The notes: generated from the sequence alone by a model not told the origin. 64,000 bases of DNA from Canicola haemoglobinophilus (GCF_002015075.1 NZ_MUXZ01000007.1:5620-69619), one strand, 5' to 3'; shown: positions 1 to 8,985, counted from the first letter of the stretch. Numbers and translations are program-made.

Positions 1-19
1 TTTGTTTGTTTGTTTGTTT
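1..19. repeat. TTTG (AAAC on minus) tetranucleotide tract at the edge
   Basis: Four full TTTG units plus TTT are visible and the tract may continue beyond the window. On the minus strand it encodes a Lys-Gln-Thr-Asn period within the acyltransferase frame. The unit is not a multiple of three, so a copy-number change would shift the frame. Confidence 0.8.
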
Positions 20-666
20 AGTGCGAGATATGATCCTATTAATAATTCAGGAAAACGCATAAAAGAAACATAATATAAATTATGTAAGCCAATTATACTA
101 TAAGTAGATTGTGGAATAAATGAAGTTAAAATAAATAAAAATATTAAAATTAAAATCAATGGTTTAAATATAGTATTTGTTTTAAATTTTTTATAAGCAA
201 TGACTAATAAAAGAGGAAAAAATAAATAATATTGTTCTTCAACTGCTAATGACCAAATATGTAAAATAGGATTCTCATTAGCAGCTAAATCAAAATAGCC
301 TTGACGATGAGATAAATAAAGATTAGATAAAAATAATGTTGCTGATTTAATCGTTTTTCGTAACTCTTCGTATTCATGATGAACAAAAAATAATGAAGCA
401 ATAATAGAAACAATTGCTAACATTAAAATAAAGACGGGATAAATTCTTTTAATTCGGCGATTATAAAAATTTTTATAGGAAAAAGTATTATTTTGAATTT
501 CTTGACTAATAATTGAAGTAATTAAATATCCAGAAATAACAAAAAAAATATCAACACCTAAAAAGCCACCTGGTAACCAGTTTGAATTAAGATGAAATAA
601 CATGACGGATAAAACCGCAATCGCACGTAATCCATCAATTTCTGGGCGATAGTAAAATTTCGACAT
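1..666 (-). CDS. Acyltransferase family 3 (OafA/YrhL-like), 5' part
   Basis: The ORF starts at an ATG at 666 and stays open to the left edge, giving the first 222 residues; the 3' end lies outside the window. The N-terminus (MSKFYYRPEIDGLRAIAVLS) and the later FFVISGYLI are the signature of integral-membrane acyltransferases that O-acylate surface glycans. Hydrophobic stretches follow at about residues 95-115 and 155-190, with the conserved HIWSLAVEEQYY near 155. In Haemophilus such proteins acetylate lipooligosaccharide. The family is clear; the acceptor sugar cannot be read from sequence. A tetranucleotide tract lies inside the reading frame at codons 216-222, so the frame may be phase variable. 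Confidence 0.85.
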   Translation of the reverse strand, partial: MSKFYYRPEIDGLRAIAVLSVMLFHLNSNWLPGGFLGVDIFFVISGYLITSIISQEIQNNTFSYKNFYNRRIKRIYPVFILMLAIVSIIASLFFVHHEYEELRKTIKSATLFLSNLYLSHRQGYFDLAANENPILHIWSLAVEEQYYLFFPLLLVIAYKKFKTNTIFKPLILILIFLFILTSFIPQSTYSIIGLHNLYYVSFMRFPELLIGSYLALNKQTNK

Positions 667-915
667 AAGACACTATTCGAATAAGCTACAAAAGCGGAAA
701 TTCTACAATAATTTCTTTTAAAGTCTAGTAAAAACTCACAGGATTAAAAGCAAATTCTTGCCCACAGACGAATTAAGAGCGGTGAATTTTTAAAAGTTTT
801 ATAAAGATTAGAAATAAATCAATTTATGTGCATTTTTAACAAGACAAAACATCTCAATTCCATTAAGATACACTCGTTTTTTTAATTTAATCTTTCATCA
901 ATAGAGGAAAAAAAA

Positions 916-2217
916 ATGGCAAAAATTGTTAAAGTGATTGGTCGCGAAATCATTGACTCACGTGGTAACCCAACAGTTGAAGCTGAAGTTCATTTAGAAG
1001 GTGGCTTCGTTGGTTTAGCAGCAGCTCCATCAGGTGCATCAACAGGTTCTCGTGAAGCATTAGAATTACGTGATGGCGACAAAGCACGTTTCTTAGGTAA
1101 AGGTGTATTAAAAGCTGTTTCTGCAGTAAACAACGAAATTGCTCAAGCAATCGTAGGTAAAGATGCATCTAACCAAGCTGAAATCGACCAAATCATGATC
1201 GACTTAGATGGTACAGATAACAAATCTAAATTCGGTGCGAACGCAATCTTAGCGGTATCTTTAGCGAATGCAAAAGCAGCAGCAGCCTCTAAAGGTATGC
1301 CTCTTTATGCTTGGATTGCAGAATTAAACGGTACTCCAGGTCAATATTCTATGCCATTACCAATGATGAACATCATCAACGGTGGTGAGCACGCAGACAA
1401 CAACGTTGATATTCAAGAATTTATGATTCAACCAGTGGGTGCAAAAACTTTACGTGAAGCATTACGTATCGGTGCTGAAGTGTTCCACAACCTTGCAAAA
1501 GTATTAAAAGGCAAAGGTTTAAGCACAGCAGTGGGTGATGAAGGTGGTTTTGCACCTAATCTTGAATCAAACGCAGCAGCACTTGCTTGTATCAAAGAAG
1601 CAGTTGAGAAAGCAGGTTATGTATTAGGTAAAGACGTAACTTTAGCAATGGACTGTGCATCATCTGAGTTTTACAACAAAGAAAACGGTATGTACGAAAT
1701 GAAAGGTGAAGGTAAATCATTCACTTCTCAAGAGTTCACTCACTACTTAGAAGGTTTATGCAAAGAGTACCCAATCGTATCTATCGAAGATGGTCAAGAT
1801 GAATCAGACTGGGAAGGTTTCGCATACCAAACTAAAGTATTAGGCGACAAAGTTCAATTAGTGGGCGACGATTTATTCGTAACTAATACTAAGATCTTAA
1901 AAGAAGGTATCGAAAAAGGTATCGCAAACTCTATCTTAATCAAGTTCAACCAAATCGGTTCATTAACTGAAACTTTAGCAGCTATCAAAATGGCTAAAGA
2001 TGCTGGTTACACAGCAGTTATTTCACACCGTTCTGGTGAAACTGAAGATGCAACTATCGCTGACTTAGCAGTTGGTACAGCAGCAGGTCAAATCAAAACA
2101 GGTTCTATGAGCCGTTCTGACCGTATTGCGAAATACAACCAATTAATCCGTATCGAAGAAGCATTAGGTGATAAAGCACCATTCTTAGGTTTAAAAGCGG
2201 TTAAAGGTCAAGCATAA
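916..2217 (+). CDS. eno: Enolase
   Basis: Converts 2-phosphoglycerate to phosphoenolpyruvate in glycolysis; cytosolic, and part of the RNA degradosome in relatives. At 433 residues it has the usual length. Visible are the mobile loop SGASTGSREA (39-48), the acidic metal-binding segments SIEDGQDESDW and LVGDDLFVTN, ILIKFNQIGS with a catalytic Lys, and ISHRSGETED. The start follows GAGGAAA. The gene is monocistronic, ends in a strong terminator, and uses the preferred codons expected of a highly expressed gene. Confidence 0.99.
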   Translation: MAKIVKVIGREIIDSRGNPTVEAEVHLEGGFVGLAAAPSGASTGSREALELRDGDKARFLGKGVLKAVSAVNNEIAQAIVGKDASNQAEIDQIMIDLDGTDNKSKFGANAILAVSLANAKAAAASKGMPLYAWIAELNGTPGQYSMPLPMMNIINGGEHADNNVDIQEFMIQPVGAKTLREALRIGAEVFHNLAKVLKGKGLSTAVGDEGGFAPNLESNAAALACIKEAVEKAGYVLGKDVTLAMDCASSEFYNKENGMYEMKGEGKSFTSQEFTHYLEGLCKEYPIVSIEDGQDESDWEGFAYQTKVLGDKVQLVGDDLFVTNTKILKEGIEKGIANSILIKFNQIGSLTETLAAIKMAKDAGYTAVISHRSGETEDATIADLAVGTAAGQIKTGSMSRSDRIAKYNQLIRIEEALGDKAPFLGLKAVKGQA

Positions 2218-2239
2218 TTTATTTTTTGCTTAAATTAAG

Positions 2240-2269
2240 AAACGCCACAGAGAAGTCTGTGGCGTTTTT
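2240..2269 (+). terminator. Intrinsic terminator of eno
   Basis: AAACGCCACAG and CTGTGGCGTTT form an 11-bp stem with a six-base loop, followed by a run of T. Confidence 0.92.
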
Positions 2270-2304
2270 GTAAATTTTGCAGAAGAAAAAAGAGAATAAA
2301 TAAG

Positions 2305-2718
2305 ATGTTATATTCAGTTTTAGATGATCAATTTCTCATTGGCGAGGCTTTTCGTTCGGGGGCTCATTCTACTCAACATGAACATCTCGTCGTCATTTTT
2401 GAAGACGATGGTGAAACAGGCTATTTTTATGCAATGGACCTACATCAAAAAGTGCAGCCTGTAGTTGATAGCTTGTTTGTTTATGCAGTAAAAGATATTG
2501 ATGAAAAATCATTAAATGAGCCACGCAAATTACAAATTGCTTGGTCAGAAGATGGTTATAAAGCCTTCCTCTTGATTAATGGCTATCCTCATGCAGTTTT
2601 TGATTTCCAACAATTTATTGGTTACAACCACACGAAATTCCCAGAACCAGAGTTTGGTAGCATGTGGGTACATAAAGAAACAACCCAAGAACTTGTGGAT
2701 AAATGGCTCGTAAGCTAA
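2305..2718 (+). CDS. Conserved hypothetical protein, DUF2251-like
   Basis: A 137-residue soluble protein of unknown function. It begins MLYSVLDDQFLIGEAF, is rich in acidic and aromatic residues, and contains FEDDGETGYFYAMD and the late segment FPEPEFGSMWVHKE. It has no signal peptide or membrane segment. I associate it with the DUF2251 family from its overall pattern, not from a search. It lies alone between the eno terminator and menB, with a weak purine-rich stretch before the ATG. Confidence 0.75.
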   Translation: MLYSVLDDQFLIGEAFRSGAHSTQHEHLVVIFEDDGETGYFYAMDLHQKVQPVVDSLFVYAVKDIDEKSLNEPRKLQIAWSEDGYKAFLLINGYPHAVFDFQQFIGYNHTKFPEPEFGSMWVHKETTQELVDKWLVS

Positions 2719-2805
2719 ACAAAATAAGTAAAAACAGACCGCACTTTTTTGGCATTTAGGCTATAATGCCAGCCGCAAATTGATTTAATTGAAAAGGAAT
2801 AAATA

Positions 2806-3663
2806 ATGCAAAATCCAAAAGATGATGTTCTTTATGTTCCTGTTGAATGGCAGGATTTCAGCGCAGGTTATACAGATATTTTGTATCATAAATCCACAGA
2901 TGGCATTGCAAAGATTACCATTAATCGTCCAGAAGTTCGCAATGCTTTCCGTCCACAAACAGTAAAAGAAATGATCCAAGCTTTTTCCGATGCTCGTTTT
3001 GATGAAAAAATTGGTGTGATCGTATTAACTGGTCAAGGGGAAAAAGCCTTCTGTTCAGGTGGTGACCAAAAAGTGCGTGGTGACTACGGCGGTTACAAAG
3101 ATGAAAGTGGCGTACATCATTTGAATGTCTTGGATTTCCAACGTGATATTCGTAGTTGTCCAAAACCAGTGGTTGCTATGGTGGCAGGCTATGCGATTGG
3201 TGGTGGTCATGTGTTACATATGTTATGTGACCTCACTATTGCTGCAGAAAATGCCATCTTTGGCCAAACTGGTCCAAAAGTGGGATCCTTTGATGGTGGC
3301 TGGGGAGCAAGTTATATGGCTCGCATCGTTGGTCAGAAAAAAGCCCGTGAAATTTGGTTCTTATGCCGTCAATATGATGCTAAAGAAGCCTTAGACATGG
3401 GCTTAGTGAACACGGTTGTACCTTATGCGGACTTAGAAAAAGAAACTGTGCGTTGGTGTCGTGAAATGTTACGCAACAGCCCGATTGCATTGCGTTGCTT
3501 AAAAGCCGCATTAAACGCAGACTGTGACGGTCAAGCTGGTTTACAAGAGCTTGCAGGTAACGCAACCATGTTGTTCTATATGACAGAAGAAGGACAAGAA
3601 GGTCGCAACGCATTCAATGAAAAACGTGCACCTGATTTCAGTAAATTCAAGCGTAACCCTTAA
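2806..3663 (+). CDS. menB: 1,4-dihydroxy-2-naphthoyl-CoA synthase
   Basis: Crotonase-fold enzyme that closes the second ring in menaquinone synthesis, from o-succinylbenzoyl-CoA to dihydroxynaphthoyl-CoA. At 285 residues it matches the E. coli length. Visible are FCSGGDQKVRG, the oxyanion-hole region YAIGGGHVLHMLCDL, and the MenB-specific QTGPKVGSFDGGWGASY. An AAGGA ribosome site precedes the ATG. It is followed by an uptake-signal inverted pair, a small damaged ORF, and then menC. Confidence 0.98.
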   Translation: MQNPKDDVLYVPVEWQDFSAGYTDILYHKSTDGIAKITINRPEVRNAFRPQTVKEMIQAFSDARFDEKIGVIVLTGQGEKAFCSGGDQKVRGDYGGYKDESGVHHLNVLDFQRDIRSCPKPVVAMVAGYAIGGGHVLHMLCDLTIAAENAIFGQTGPKVGSFDGGWGASYMARIVGQKKAREIWFLCRQYDAKEALDMGLVNTVVPYADLEKETVRWCREMLRNSPIALRCLKAALNADCDGQAGLQELAGNATMLFYMTEEGQEGRNAFNEKRAPDFSKFKRNP

Positions 3664-3675
3664 TTAAAAATAGAT

Positions 3676-3717
3676 AAAGTGCGGTGAAAAATTTCTGAGT
3701 TTTTGACCGCACTTTTT
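3676..3717 (+). terminator. Inverted uptake-signal pair acting as terminator
   Basis: AAAGTGCGGT (3676-3685) and ACCGCACTTTTT (3706-3717) form a 10-bp stem followed by T residues. This is the common Haemophilus arrangement in which two uptake signals make a transcription terminator, here after menB. Confidence 0.85.
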
Positions 3718-3737
3718 CCTATTACAAGAGAAAAATT

Positions 3738-3894
3738 ATGTTAAGAAAATGCTTATTTGTATCCGCTTGGTTTACTGGCATTAGGCATTTTAGCTATATC
3801 CATTTTTACTTTCCTTATTTTTGATGATAAAGATCGCTGCTTGGATTATGGCGGTCGTTATAATGACAAAACACAGCAATGTGAACAAAAGTGA
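3738..3894 (+). pseudogene. Small membrane protein ORF, apparently frameshifted
   Basis: An ATG at 3738, with AGAG upstream, opens a frame that soon diverges from a better frame ending at the TGA at 3892-3894. That second frame reads LLALGILAISIFTFLIF, a single membrane helix, then a polar tail with two Cys (DDKDRCLDYGGRYND). Removing one base, for example from the AAAA at 3746-3749, would join them into about 51 residues. It may instead start at a non-ATG codon, or be a real small protein with a sequence error. It ends six bases before menC. Function unknown. Confidence 0.45.
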
Positions 3895-3900
3895 GCAACA

Positions 3901-4899
3901 ATGACAAATCGAACTTTTCATTTATATCAATATGCTATCCCTGTGGATAGCCAACTTATTTTGCGTAACCGTTTCTTGAAAAAACGTGAAGGCTTGTTAG
4001 TGCAAATAAAATGTGGCGAGCATGAAGGCTGGGGAGAAATTGCACCTTTACCTGAATTTAGCCAAGAAACCCTAGAGCAAGCAAAAGAGCAAACTATTCA
4101 ATGGCTAAAAGATTGGGATAAGGCAAGAGCGGAAAATCGCAAGCTTTCATTGCAAGGCTTATATCCTTCCGTGGCTTTTGGTTTAAGTTGTGCTTTGGCA
4201 GAAATGAAAGGTGAATTAGAGCAAGAGGGAAATTATCAAGTAGCTCCTCTATGCTATGGCGATCCTGATGAGCTTTATGATTTATTAAATCAAATGCAAG
4301 GGGAAAAGGTTGCTAAAATTAAGGTTGGTATGTATGAGGCAAATCGTGATGGGATGATTGCAGATATGCTGTTAGAGGCCATTCCCGATCTTTATTTACG
4401 CCTTGATGCTAATCGTAGCTGGACTTTAGCAAAAGCGCAGATGTTTGCTAAATATGTAAAACCTGAACATCGTAAGCGTATTCAGTTCTTGGAAGAGCCT
4501 TGTAAAACGCAAGAAGATAGTCGTCAATTTGCACAGGATACAGGTATAGCACTCGCTTGGGATGAAAGCCTTCGGGAGCCAAGATTTCAGCTAGAAAAAG
4601 AACCGCACTTAGCAGCAATCGTAATTAAACCCACATTGATTGGATCATTACAAGACTGTATTCAACTCATAGAAAAAGCGCATCAATTAGGCCTAAAAGC
4701 AGTGATTAGCTCATCGATTGAAAGTAGTTTAGGCTTAACCCAATTAGCACGCATTGCCCAACAATACACCCCAAATGTCACGCCGGGTTTAGATACATTA
4801 AGTTTAATGGATTACCAAGTTTTGCGCGCTTGGCAAGGTTCTGACTTACCTTTATTGGATTTAAGTTCGGAATTTATTGAAGAAATTGAAATTCATTAA
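3901..4899 (+). CDS. menC: o-Succinylbenzoate synthase
   Basis: Enolase-superfamily dehydratase of menaquinone synthesis, converting SHCHC to o-succinylbenzoate. The barrel motifs are present in order: AKIKVGMYE (catalytic Lys), LRLDANRSW (metal Asp), IQFLEEP (metal Glu), LAWDESLRE (metal Asp) and AAIVIKPTLIGS (second Lys). The length, 332 residues, is near normal. It is the second menaquinone gene of this cluster, separated from menB by a terminator and the small damaged ORF. It converges on fis. Confidence 0.96.
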   Translation: MTNRTFHLYQYAIPVDSQLILRNRFLKKREGLLVQIKCGEHEGWGEIAPLPEFSQETLEQAKEQTIQWLKDWDKARAENRKLSLQGLYPSVAFGLSCALAEMKGELEQEGNYQVAPLCYGDPDELYDLLNQMQGEKVAKIKVGMYEANRDGMIADMLLEAIPDLYLRLDANRSWTLAKAQMFAKYVKPEHRKRIQFLEEPCKTQEDSRQFAQDTGIALAWDESLREPRFQLEKEPHLAAIVIKPTLIGSLQDCIQLIEKAHQLGLKAVISSSIESSLGLTQLARIAQQYTPNVTPGLDTLSLMDYQVLRAWQGSDLPLLDLSSEFIEEIEIH

Positions 4900-4901
4900 A
4901 A

Positions 4902-4932
4902 AAGGCCGCCATTTGGCGACCTTATTTTTTTC
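4902..4932. terminator. Bidirectional terminator between menC and fis
   Basis: AAGGCCGCC and GGCGACCTT pair (one G-T) around ATTT. T-rich runs follow on both strands: TTATTTTTTT on plus and CCTTTTTTAA on minus. The hairpin serves convergent menC and fis. Confidence 0.85.
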
Positions 4933-4944
4933 AGTTCGGGGAGA

Positions 4945-5244
4945 TTAACCCATACCGTATTTTTTTAATTTTTTGCGTAAAGTGCCACGGTTAATGCCTA
5001 GCATTGTTGCTGCACGAGTTTGGTTACCACGTGTATATTGCATGATCATATCTAACATAGGGTGTTCAACTTCCGCTAAAACTAATTCATAAAGATCGTT
5101 CACATCTTGACCGTCTAATTGTGATAAATAGTTTCTTAATGCTTGTTTAACTGAATCACGAAGTGGTTTATTTGTTACTTGAGATTGTGAATTTAAAACT
5201 GAAACCGTTAATGCTTCAGCCGGATTACGTTGTTGTTCTAACAT
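4945..5244 (-). CDS. fis: Factor for inversion stimulation, Fis
   Basis: Small nucleoid protein (99 residues) that bends DNA and activates rRNA and tRNA promoters in rapid growth. The C-terminus carries the helix-turn-helix (TRAATMLGINRGTLRKKLKK, about residues 76-95), nearly identical to the E. coli protein; the N-terminus is more divergent. The start overlaps the end of dusB by 7 bp, the conserved dusB-fis operon, so it is probably translated by coupling. The likely promoter lies upstream of dusB. Confidence 0.98.
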   Translation of the reverse strand: MLEQQRNPAEALTVSVLNSQSQVTNKPLRDSVKQALRNYLSQLDGQDVNDLYELVLAEVEHPMLDMIMQYTRGNQTRAATMLGINRGTLRKKLKKYGMG

Positions 5245-6227
5245 TTTTCTTTATCCAATAAAATCAAATTAAAAAAATCTTCTAGTGCAATTAACTGTGC
5301 CTTGGCATTAGTAATTGCATTAAAAGTCTGTCTAAAATCGGAATTAGGTTGAATTCCCTCTAAATACCAAGATACGTGCTTACGAGCTATGCGATATCCT
5401 TTTTCTTCACCATAAAATAGGTGCAGATCACGAATATGTTGCAAAATCACACCGCACTTTTCATCTAGACTTGGCTCTGGTGTAATAGATCCTGTTTGAA
5501 TTAAACTCACCATTGACTGAAATAGCCAAGGTTTGCCTAAAGCCCCACGCCCGATCATTACCCCATCAGCTCCCGTATAATCGAGAACTTCTTGCGCTTG
5601 TTGTGCTGTTGTTATATCACCATTGGCAATAACAGGAATTGCAATTTGTTGTTTAACTTTCTTAATGCTGTTATATTCAGCATTTCCGTTAAATAAACAT
5701 TCACGTGTGCGTCCATGTATGCTTAACGCCTGTATTCCTGCTTGTTCAGCAATTTTTGCAATTTCAATACAGTTACGATGTTCTTGATTCCAGCCTGTTC
5801 TAATTTTTAATGTCACAGGTACATTAACGGCATTGACCACTGAATGTAGAATTTTCTCAACTAAATCTGGGTATTGTAAAAGTGCAGATCCTGCTAATTT
5901 ACGATTTACTTTTTTAGCTGGGCAGCCCATATTTATATCAATAATTTGTGCGCCATATTCTACATTTACTTGTGCAGCCTGAGCCATTTCGACTGGATCG
6001 GAGCCTGCAATTTGCACAGTGTTAATTCCTGCATCTTGATGATGAGCAAGACGCAATTTTGATTTTTCTGTATGCCAAACTTGCGGATTAGTGGACATCA
6101 TTTCTGAGCAAGTTAAACCTGCACCATAATGAGAACAAAGCCTTCTAAAAGGTTGATCTGTTATGCCTGCCATTGGGGCGAGAAGTACATTACTTGTTAG
6201 TTTATAAGAACCAATTTGCACTTCCAT
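5238..6227 (-). CDS. dusB: tRNA-dihydrouridine synthase B
   Basis: FMN enzyme that reduces uridine to dihydrouridine in tRNA. Residues 15-31 (LLAPMAGITDQPFRRLC) form the flavin-binding start of the barrel. MGCPAKKV carries the catalytic Cys102, and SIHGRTRE and VIANGDI are further barrel motifs. It has 329 residues. It is first in the operon with fis, which it overlaps by 7 bp. Confidence 0.97.
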   Translation of the reverse strand: MEVQIGSYKLTSNVLLAPMAGITDQPFRRLCSHYGAGLTCSEMMSTNPQVWHTEKSKLRLAHHQDAGINTVQIAGSDPVEMAQAAQVNVEYGAQIIDINMGCPAKKVNRKLAGSALLQYPDLVEKILHSVVNAVNVPVTLKIRTGWNQEHRNCIEIAKIAEQAGIQALSIHGRTRECLFNGNAEYNSIKKVKQQIAIPVIANGDITTAQQAQEVLDYTGADGVMIGRGALGKPWLFQSMVSLIQTGSITPEPSLDEKCGVILQHIRDLHLFYGEEKGYRIARKHVSWYLEGIQPNSDFRQTFNAITNAKAQLIALEDFFNLILLDKEKC

Positions 6228-6299
6228 TTCTCCAATTTGTTACCGCTCATTGCCATATCAGATTTATTACTTTCGCCGGTCAGGGCGACAAGGTGCGCT

Positions 6300-6328
6300 A
6301 TAATACGCACTTTTAATTCATTTGCAAA
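6300..6328 (-). promoter_or_regulatory. Probable dusB-fis promoter with GC-rich discriminator
   Basis: On the minus strand TTTGCA (6323-6328), a 17-bp spacer and TATTAT (6300-6305) form a sigma-70 promoter, followed by AGCGCACC. A GC-rich discriminator is typical of stringently controlled promoters, as known for E. coli dusB-fis. The arms GTGCG and CGCAC flank the -10 box. Confidence 0.6.
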
Positions 6329-6427
6329 GAATATTTTTTATACAAATTGCATTTTTTTGACATTGTTTAGGTTTTATTCTATTTGTGCTTATTTTTACGC
6401 TGAAATCAGCGGAATTTACTTGACAAA

Positions 6428-7309
6428 TTATTTTAATTTCCCCGTAATTCGGCACCATTCTTTGCGCTCTTGCACAGGATCTAAGGCAAAACTTTGAGCA
6501 TAAGCATCACAAACCGATTGTGCTTGCGTTTCTAAAATGCCTGATAAGCCTAAATCGCCATTTGGTTTAACTAATTGGCTGATAATTGGGTAAAGCTCTT
6601 TGAGTGGGCCTGCTAAAATATTGGCAACAACGACATCTGCTTTGAGATCCGCTGGTTTGTCTTCAGATAAAAAGAGCTGTAAACGATCTGCTACGCCATT
6701 TTGCTCTGCATTATTACGGCTGGCGAGAATTGCTTGTGGATCTATATCAATTCCCACCGCACTTTTTGCGCCTAATTTGAGGGCGGCGATAGCTAAAATG
6801 CCCGAACCACAACCAAAATCAATCACGGTTTTTCCAGTGAGATCAAGGCTGTCTAGCCATTCTAAACAAAGTGCGGTGGTTGGATGCGTTCCTGTACCAA
6901 AAGCTAAACCCGGATCAAGCATAACGTTTACTGCATTTTCATCTGGTATTTCACGCCAACTTGGGCAAATCCATAAACGTTTGCCGAATTGCATTGGGTG
7001 GAAATTATCCATCCATTCTCTTTCCCAGTCTTTATCTTCAATTTGTTCAATCTTATAAGCCGTATTTTCATCAAGATGATTTTCTTGTTGTAAGAGGCGA
7101 ACAATTTGCTGCATATCTGTTTCAGCATCAAATAATGCCATTACATCAGTATTTCCCCATAATCTTGTTTCGCCCGGAAGTGGCTCGAAAATAGGCGTGT
7201 CTTGACTATCCATAAAAGTCACAGACACAGCACCGATGCTTTCTAAATAATCACTGATTTTTTCCGCTTTTTGATTTGTACTGTTTAAACGAATTTGTAC
7301 CCAAGCCAT
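6428..7309 (-). CDS. prmA: Ribosomal protein L11 methyltransferase
   Basis: SAM-dependent enzyme that trimethylates Lys and the N-terminus of ribosomal protein L11. The N-terminal part binds L11. LDPGLAFGTGTHPTT (131-145), the SAM motif VIDFGCGSG (162-170), GIDIDPQA and VVANILAGPL are the family hallmarks. It has 293 residues. The start directly follows the panF stop, as in the E. coli panF-prmA pair. Confidence 0.97.
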   Translation of the reverse strand: MAWVQIRLNSTNQKAEKISDYLESIGAVSVTFMDSQDTPIFEPLPGETRLWGNTDVMALFDAETDMQQIVRLLQQENHLDENTAYKIEQIEDKDWEREWMDNFHPMQFGKRLWICPSWREIPDENAVNVMLDPGLAFGTGTHPTTALCLEWLDSLDLTGKTVIDFGCGSGILAIAALKLGAKSAVGIDIDPQAILASRNNAEQNGVADRLQLFLSEDKPADLKADVVVANILAGPLKELYPIISQLVKPNGDLGLSGILETQAQSVCDAYAQSFALDPVQERKEWCRITGKLK

Positions 7310-8752
7310 TTATTTTTCCTCGTTTTTAATCATTTTATTTCCTACTTGATTTCCCAGTAAGAAGGCGACTAGACCAAGTAATAAAGCAGGAACAATTGCA
7401 TGGAAGTTAAATAATTTAATACCAAGTGCGGTCAATAATACATAACTTATTAAACCGACTAACATTGAGCTTATTGCTCCATAAGCATTCGCTTTTTTCC
7501 AATATAAGCCGAATAGCATTACCCATAAAAATGTGGTTTCTAAGCCACCTAAGGCAAATAGATTTAGCCAGATCAACATATCTGGCGGATTTAAAGTTGC
7601 AATAGTGACTAGTAAAGTTAAGGCTAAAGTTGCAAGAATTGATAAACGTTTGACTTTGGCTTCATTATGGATTTGTTCAGGATAGAAACGTAAATATAAG
7701 TCCTTGATTAAAGTAGAGGACATTTGAATTAAGGTTGAATCAATTGATGACATTATTGCAGCCATTGGCGCAGCCAGAAAAATACCAGCAACTACAGGTG
7801 GAAATACTTGTATCATCAATGTTGGAATAATTTTGTCACTGACATCTAATGTTGGCACGACCGCACGTCCTAATGCACCAGCGAGATGCATTCCTAGCAT
7901 TAATGCCGCAATGACAATTGTTCCAATGACAATACCATTATGTAGTGCTTTGCTATTTTTATAGGACATCGCACGCACAACGGTGTGAGGTAAACCAAGT
8001 AAACCAAAGCAGACTAATACCCAAAAGGATGCCATAAAAGTAAAGTCAAGAGGTCTAGCATCAATACCATAAGGGGTAATTAAATTTGGATCAATTTTTG
8101 CCAAGTTATCAATAATTTGGCTAACGCCACCGCCAGCATAAATAACACCACCAAGTAATAAAAAGGTTCCTATAACCATGATTAATCCTTGAATAGTATC
8201 GGTCAGTACCACAGCTCTGAAACCACCTATAAATGTGTAGATACCGACTGTCGCAGCAAAAATTAGGATAGAAACACGATAGTCAATATGTAATGTGGTT
8301 TCTAATAATCTCCCCACTCCGATAAATTGTACCGCCATCATGATAAAAAATGAAAATAGCAATGAAAGGCTGGCTAACAAGACGATATAAGGATTTTTAT
8401 AGCGAGCAAATAAAATGTCATTAACTGTTAAGCTTTGATTTTTTCGGGCTCGTATCGCTAATTTTTTACCAAGTACACCTAGAGTAAATAGAACTACAGG
8501 GACTTGGATCATGGCAAGTAATACCCAGCCTAAACCGAACTTATAAGCAGCACCAGGACCACCTATAAAGGAGCTAGCGCCAACATAAGTTGCTGCTGTG
8601 GTCATGGCTAAAACAAAGCCTGACATGGAGCGGTTGCCAACATAGTATTCACTTAAAAAATTACCTTGGCTTCTTTTACTGTAAGAATAATAGGCGATAC
8701 CAAATACAAAAATTAAATAGAAAATTAAGGGTGAAACAATATTAAAGTTCAT
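7310..8752 (-). CDS. panF: Sodium/pantothenate symporter
   Basis: Inner-membrane Na+/solute symporter (SSF family) of 480 residues with about 13 hydrophobic helices. It imports pantothenate for coenzyme A synthesis. NFLSEYYVGNRSMSGF and TYVGASSFIGGPGAAY near the N-terminus, and AAIMSSIDSTLIQMSS near residue 335, are conserved in the family. It overlaps the small gene upstream by 4 bp (ATGA) and runs straight into prmA. Confidence 0.95.
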   Translation of the reverse strand: MNFNIVSPLIFYLIFVFGIAYYSYSKRSQGNFLSEYYVGNRSMSGFVLAMTTAATYVGASSFIGGPGAAYKFGLGWVLLAMIQVPVVLFTLGVLGKKLAIRARKNQSLTVNDILFARYKNPYIVLLASLSLLFSFFIMMAVQFIGVGRLLETTLHIDYRVSILIFAATVGIYTFIGGFRAVVLTDTIQGLIMVIGTFLLLGGVIYAGGGVSQIIDNLAKIDPNLITPYGIDARPLDFTFMASFWVLVCFGLLGLPHTVVRAMSYKNSKALHNGIVIGTIVIAALMLGMHLAGALGRAVVPTLDVSDKIIPTLMIQVFPPVVAGIFLAAPMAAIMSSIDSTLIQMSSTLIKDLYLRFYPEQIHNEAKVKRLSILATLALTLLVTIATLNPPDMLIWLNLFALGGLETTFLWVMLFGLYWKKANAYGAISSMLVGLISYVLLTALGIKLFNFHAIVPALLLGLVAFLLGNQVGNKMIKNEEK

Positions 8753-8985
8753 TCGTTATCCCCTAAAGGTAAATCTTTAAAAAAGAATTTGATGCATAAA
8801 TAGACAATGAGGGTAAAAATTAAAGGGAAGTATATACAAGATAGCTCAAACCAAAGAGGAAACCCAATTGGGCCTCTTGCATCATCAGGTAAATAGGCGC
8901 AAATGCACCAACCGACAAGATATAAAATTGTTAATAACAATGCATAGCGAGCTTCCTTAGCTGCTTGTTTATAATGTACTTTCAT
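8749..8985 (-). CDS. yhdT: YhdT-like small membrane protein (DUF997)
   Basis: A 78-residue protein with two membrane helices (about 14-32 and 45-67) and FKDLPLGDNE at the end. A protein of this kind precedes panF in many enterics and Pasteurellaceae, probably as a partner or folding aid of the symporter, but its function is not established. The stop overlaps the panF start by 4 bp. Confidence 0.9.
   Translation of the reverse strand: MKVHYKQAAKEARYALLLTILYLVGWCICAYLPDDARGPIGFPLWFELSCIYFPLIFTLIVYLCIKFFFKDLPLGDNE

Noticed and set aside
6216..6497. A plus-strand ORF of 93 codons over the dusB promoter and the prmA end
   Set aside because: It overlaps two real genes and the dusB promoter and has no recognisable protein features.
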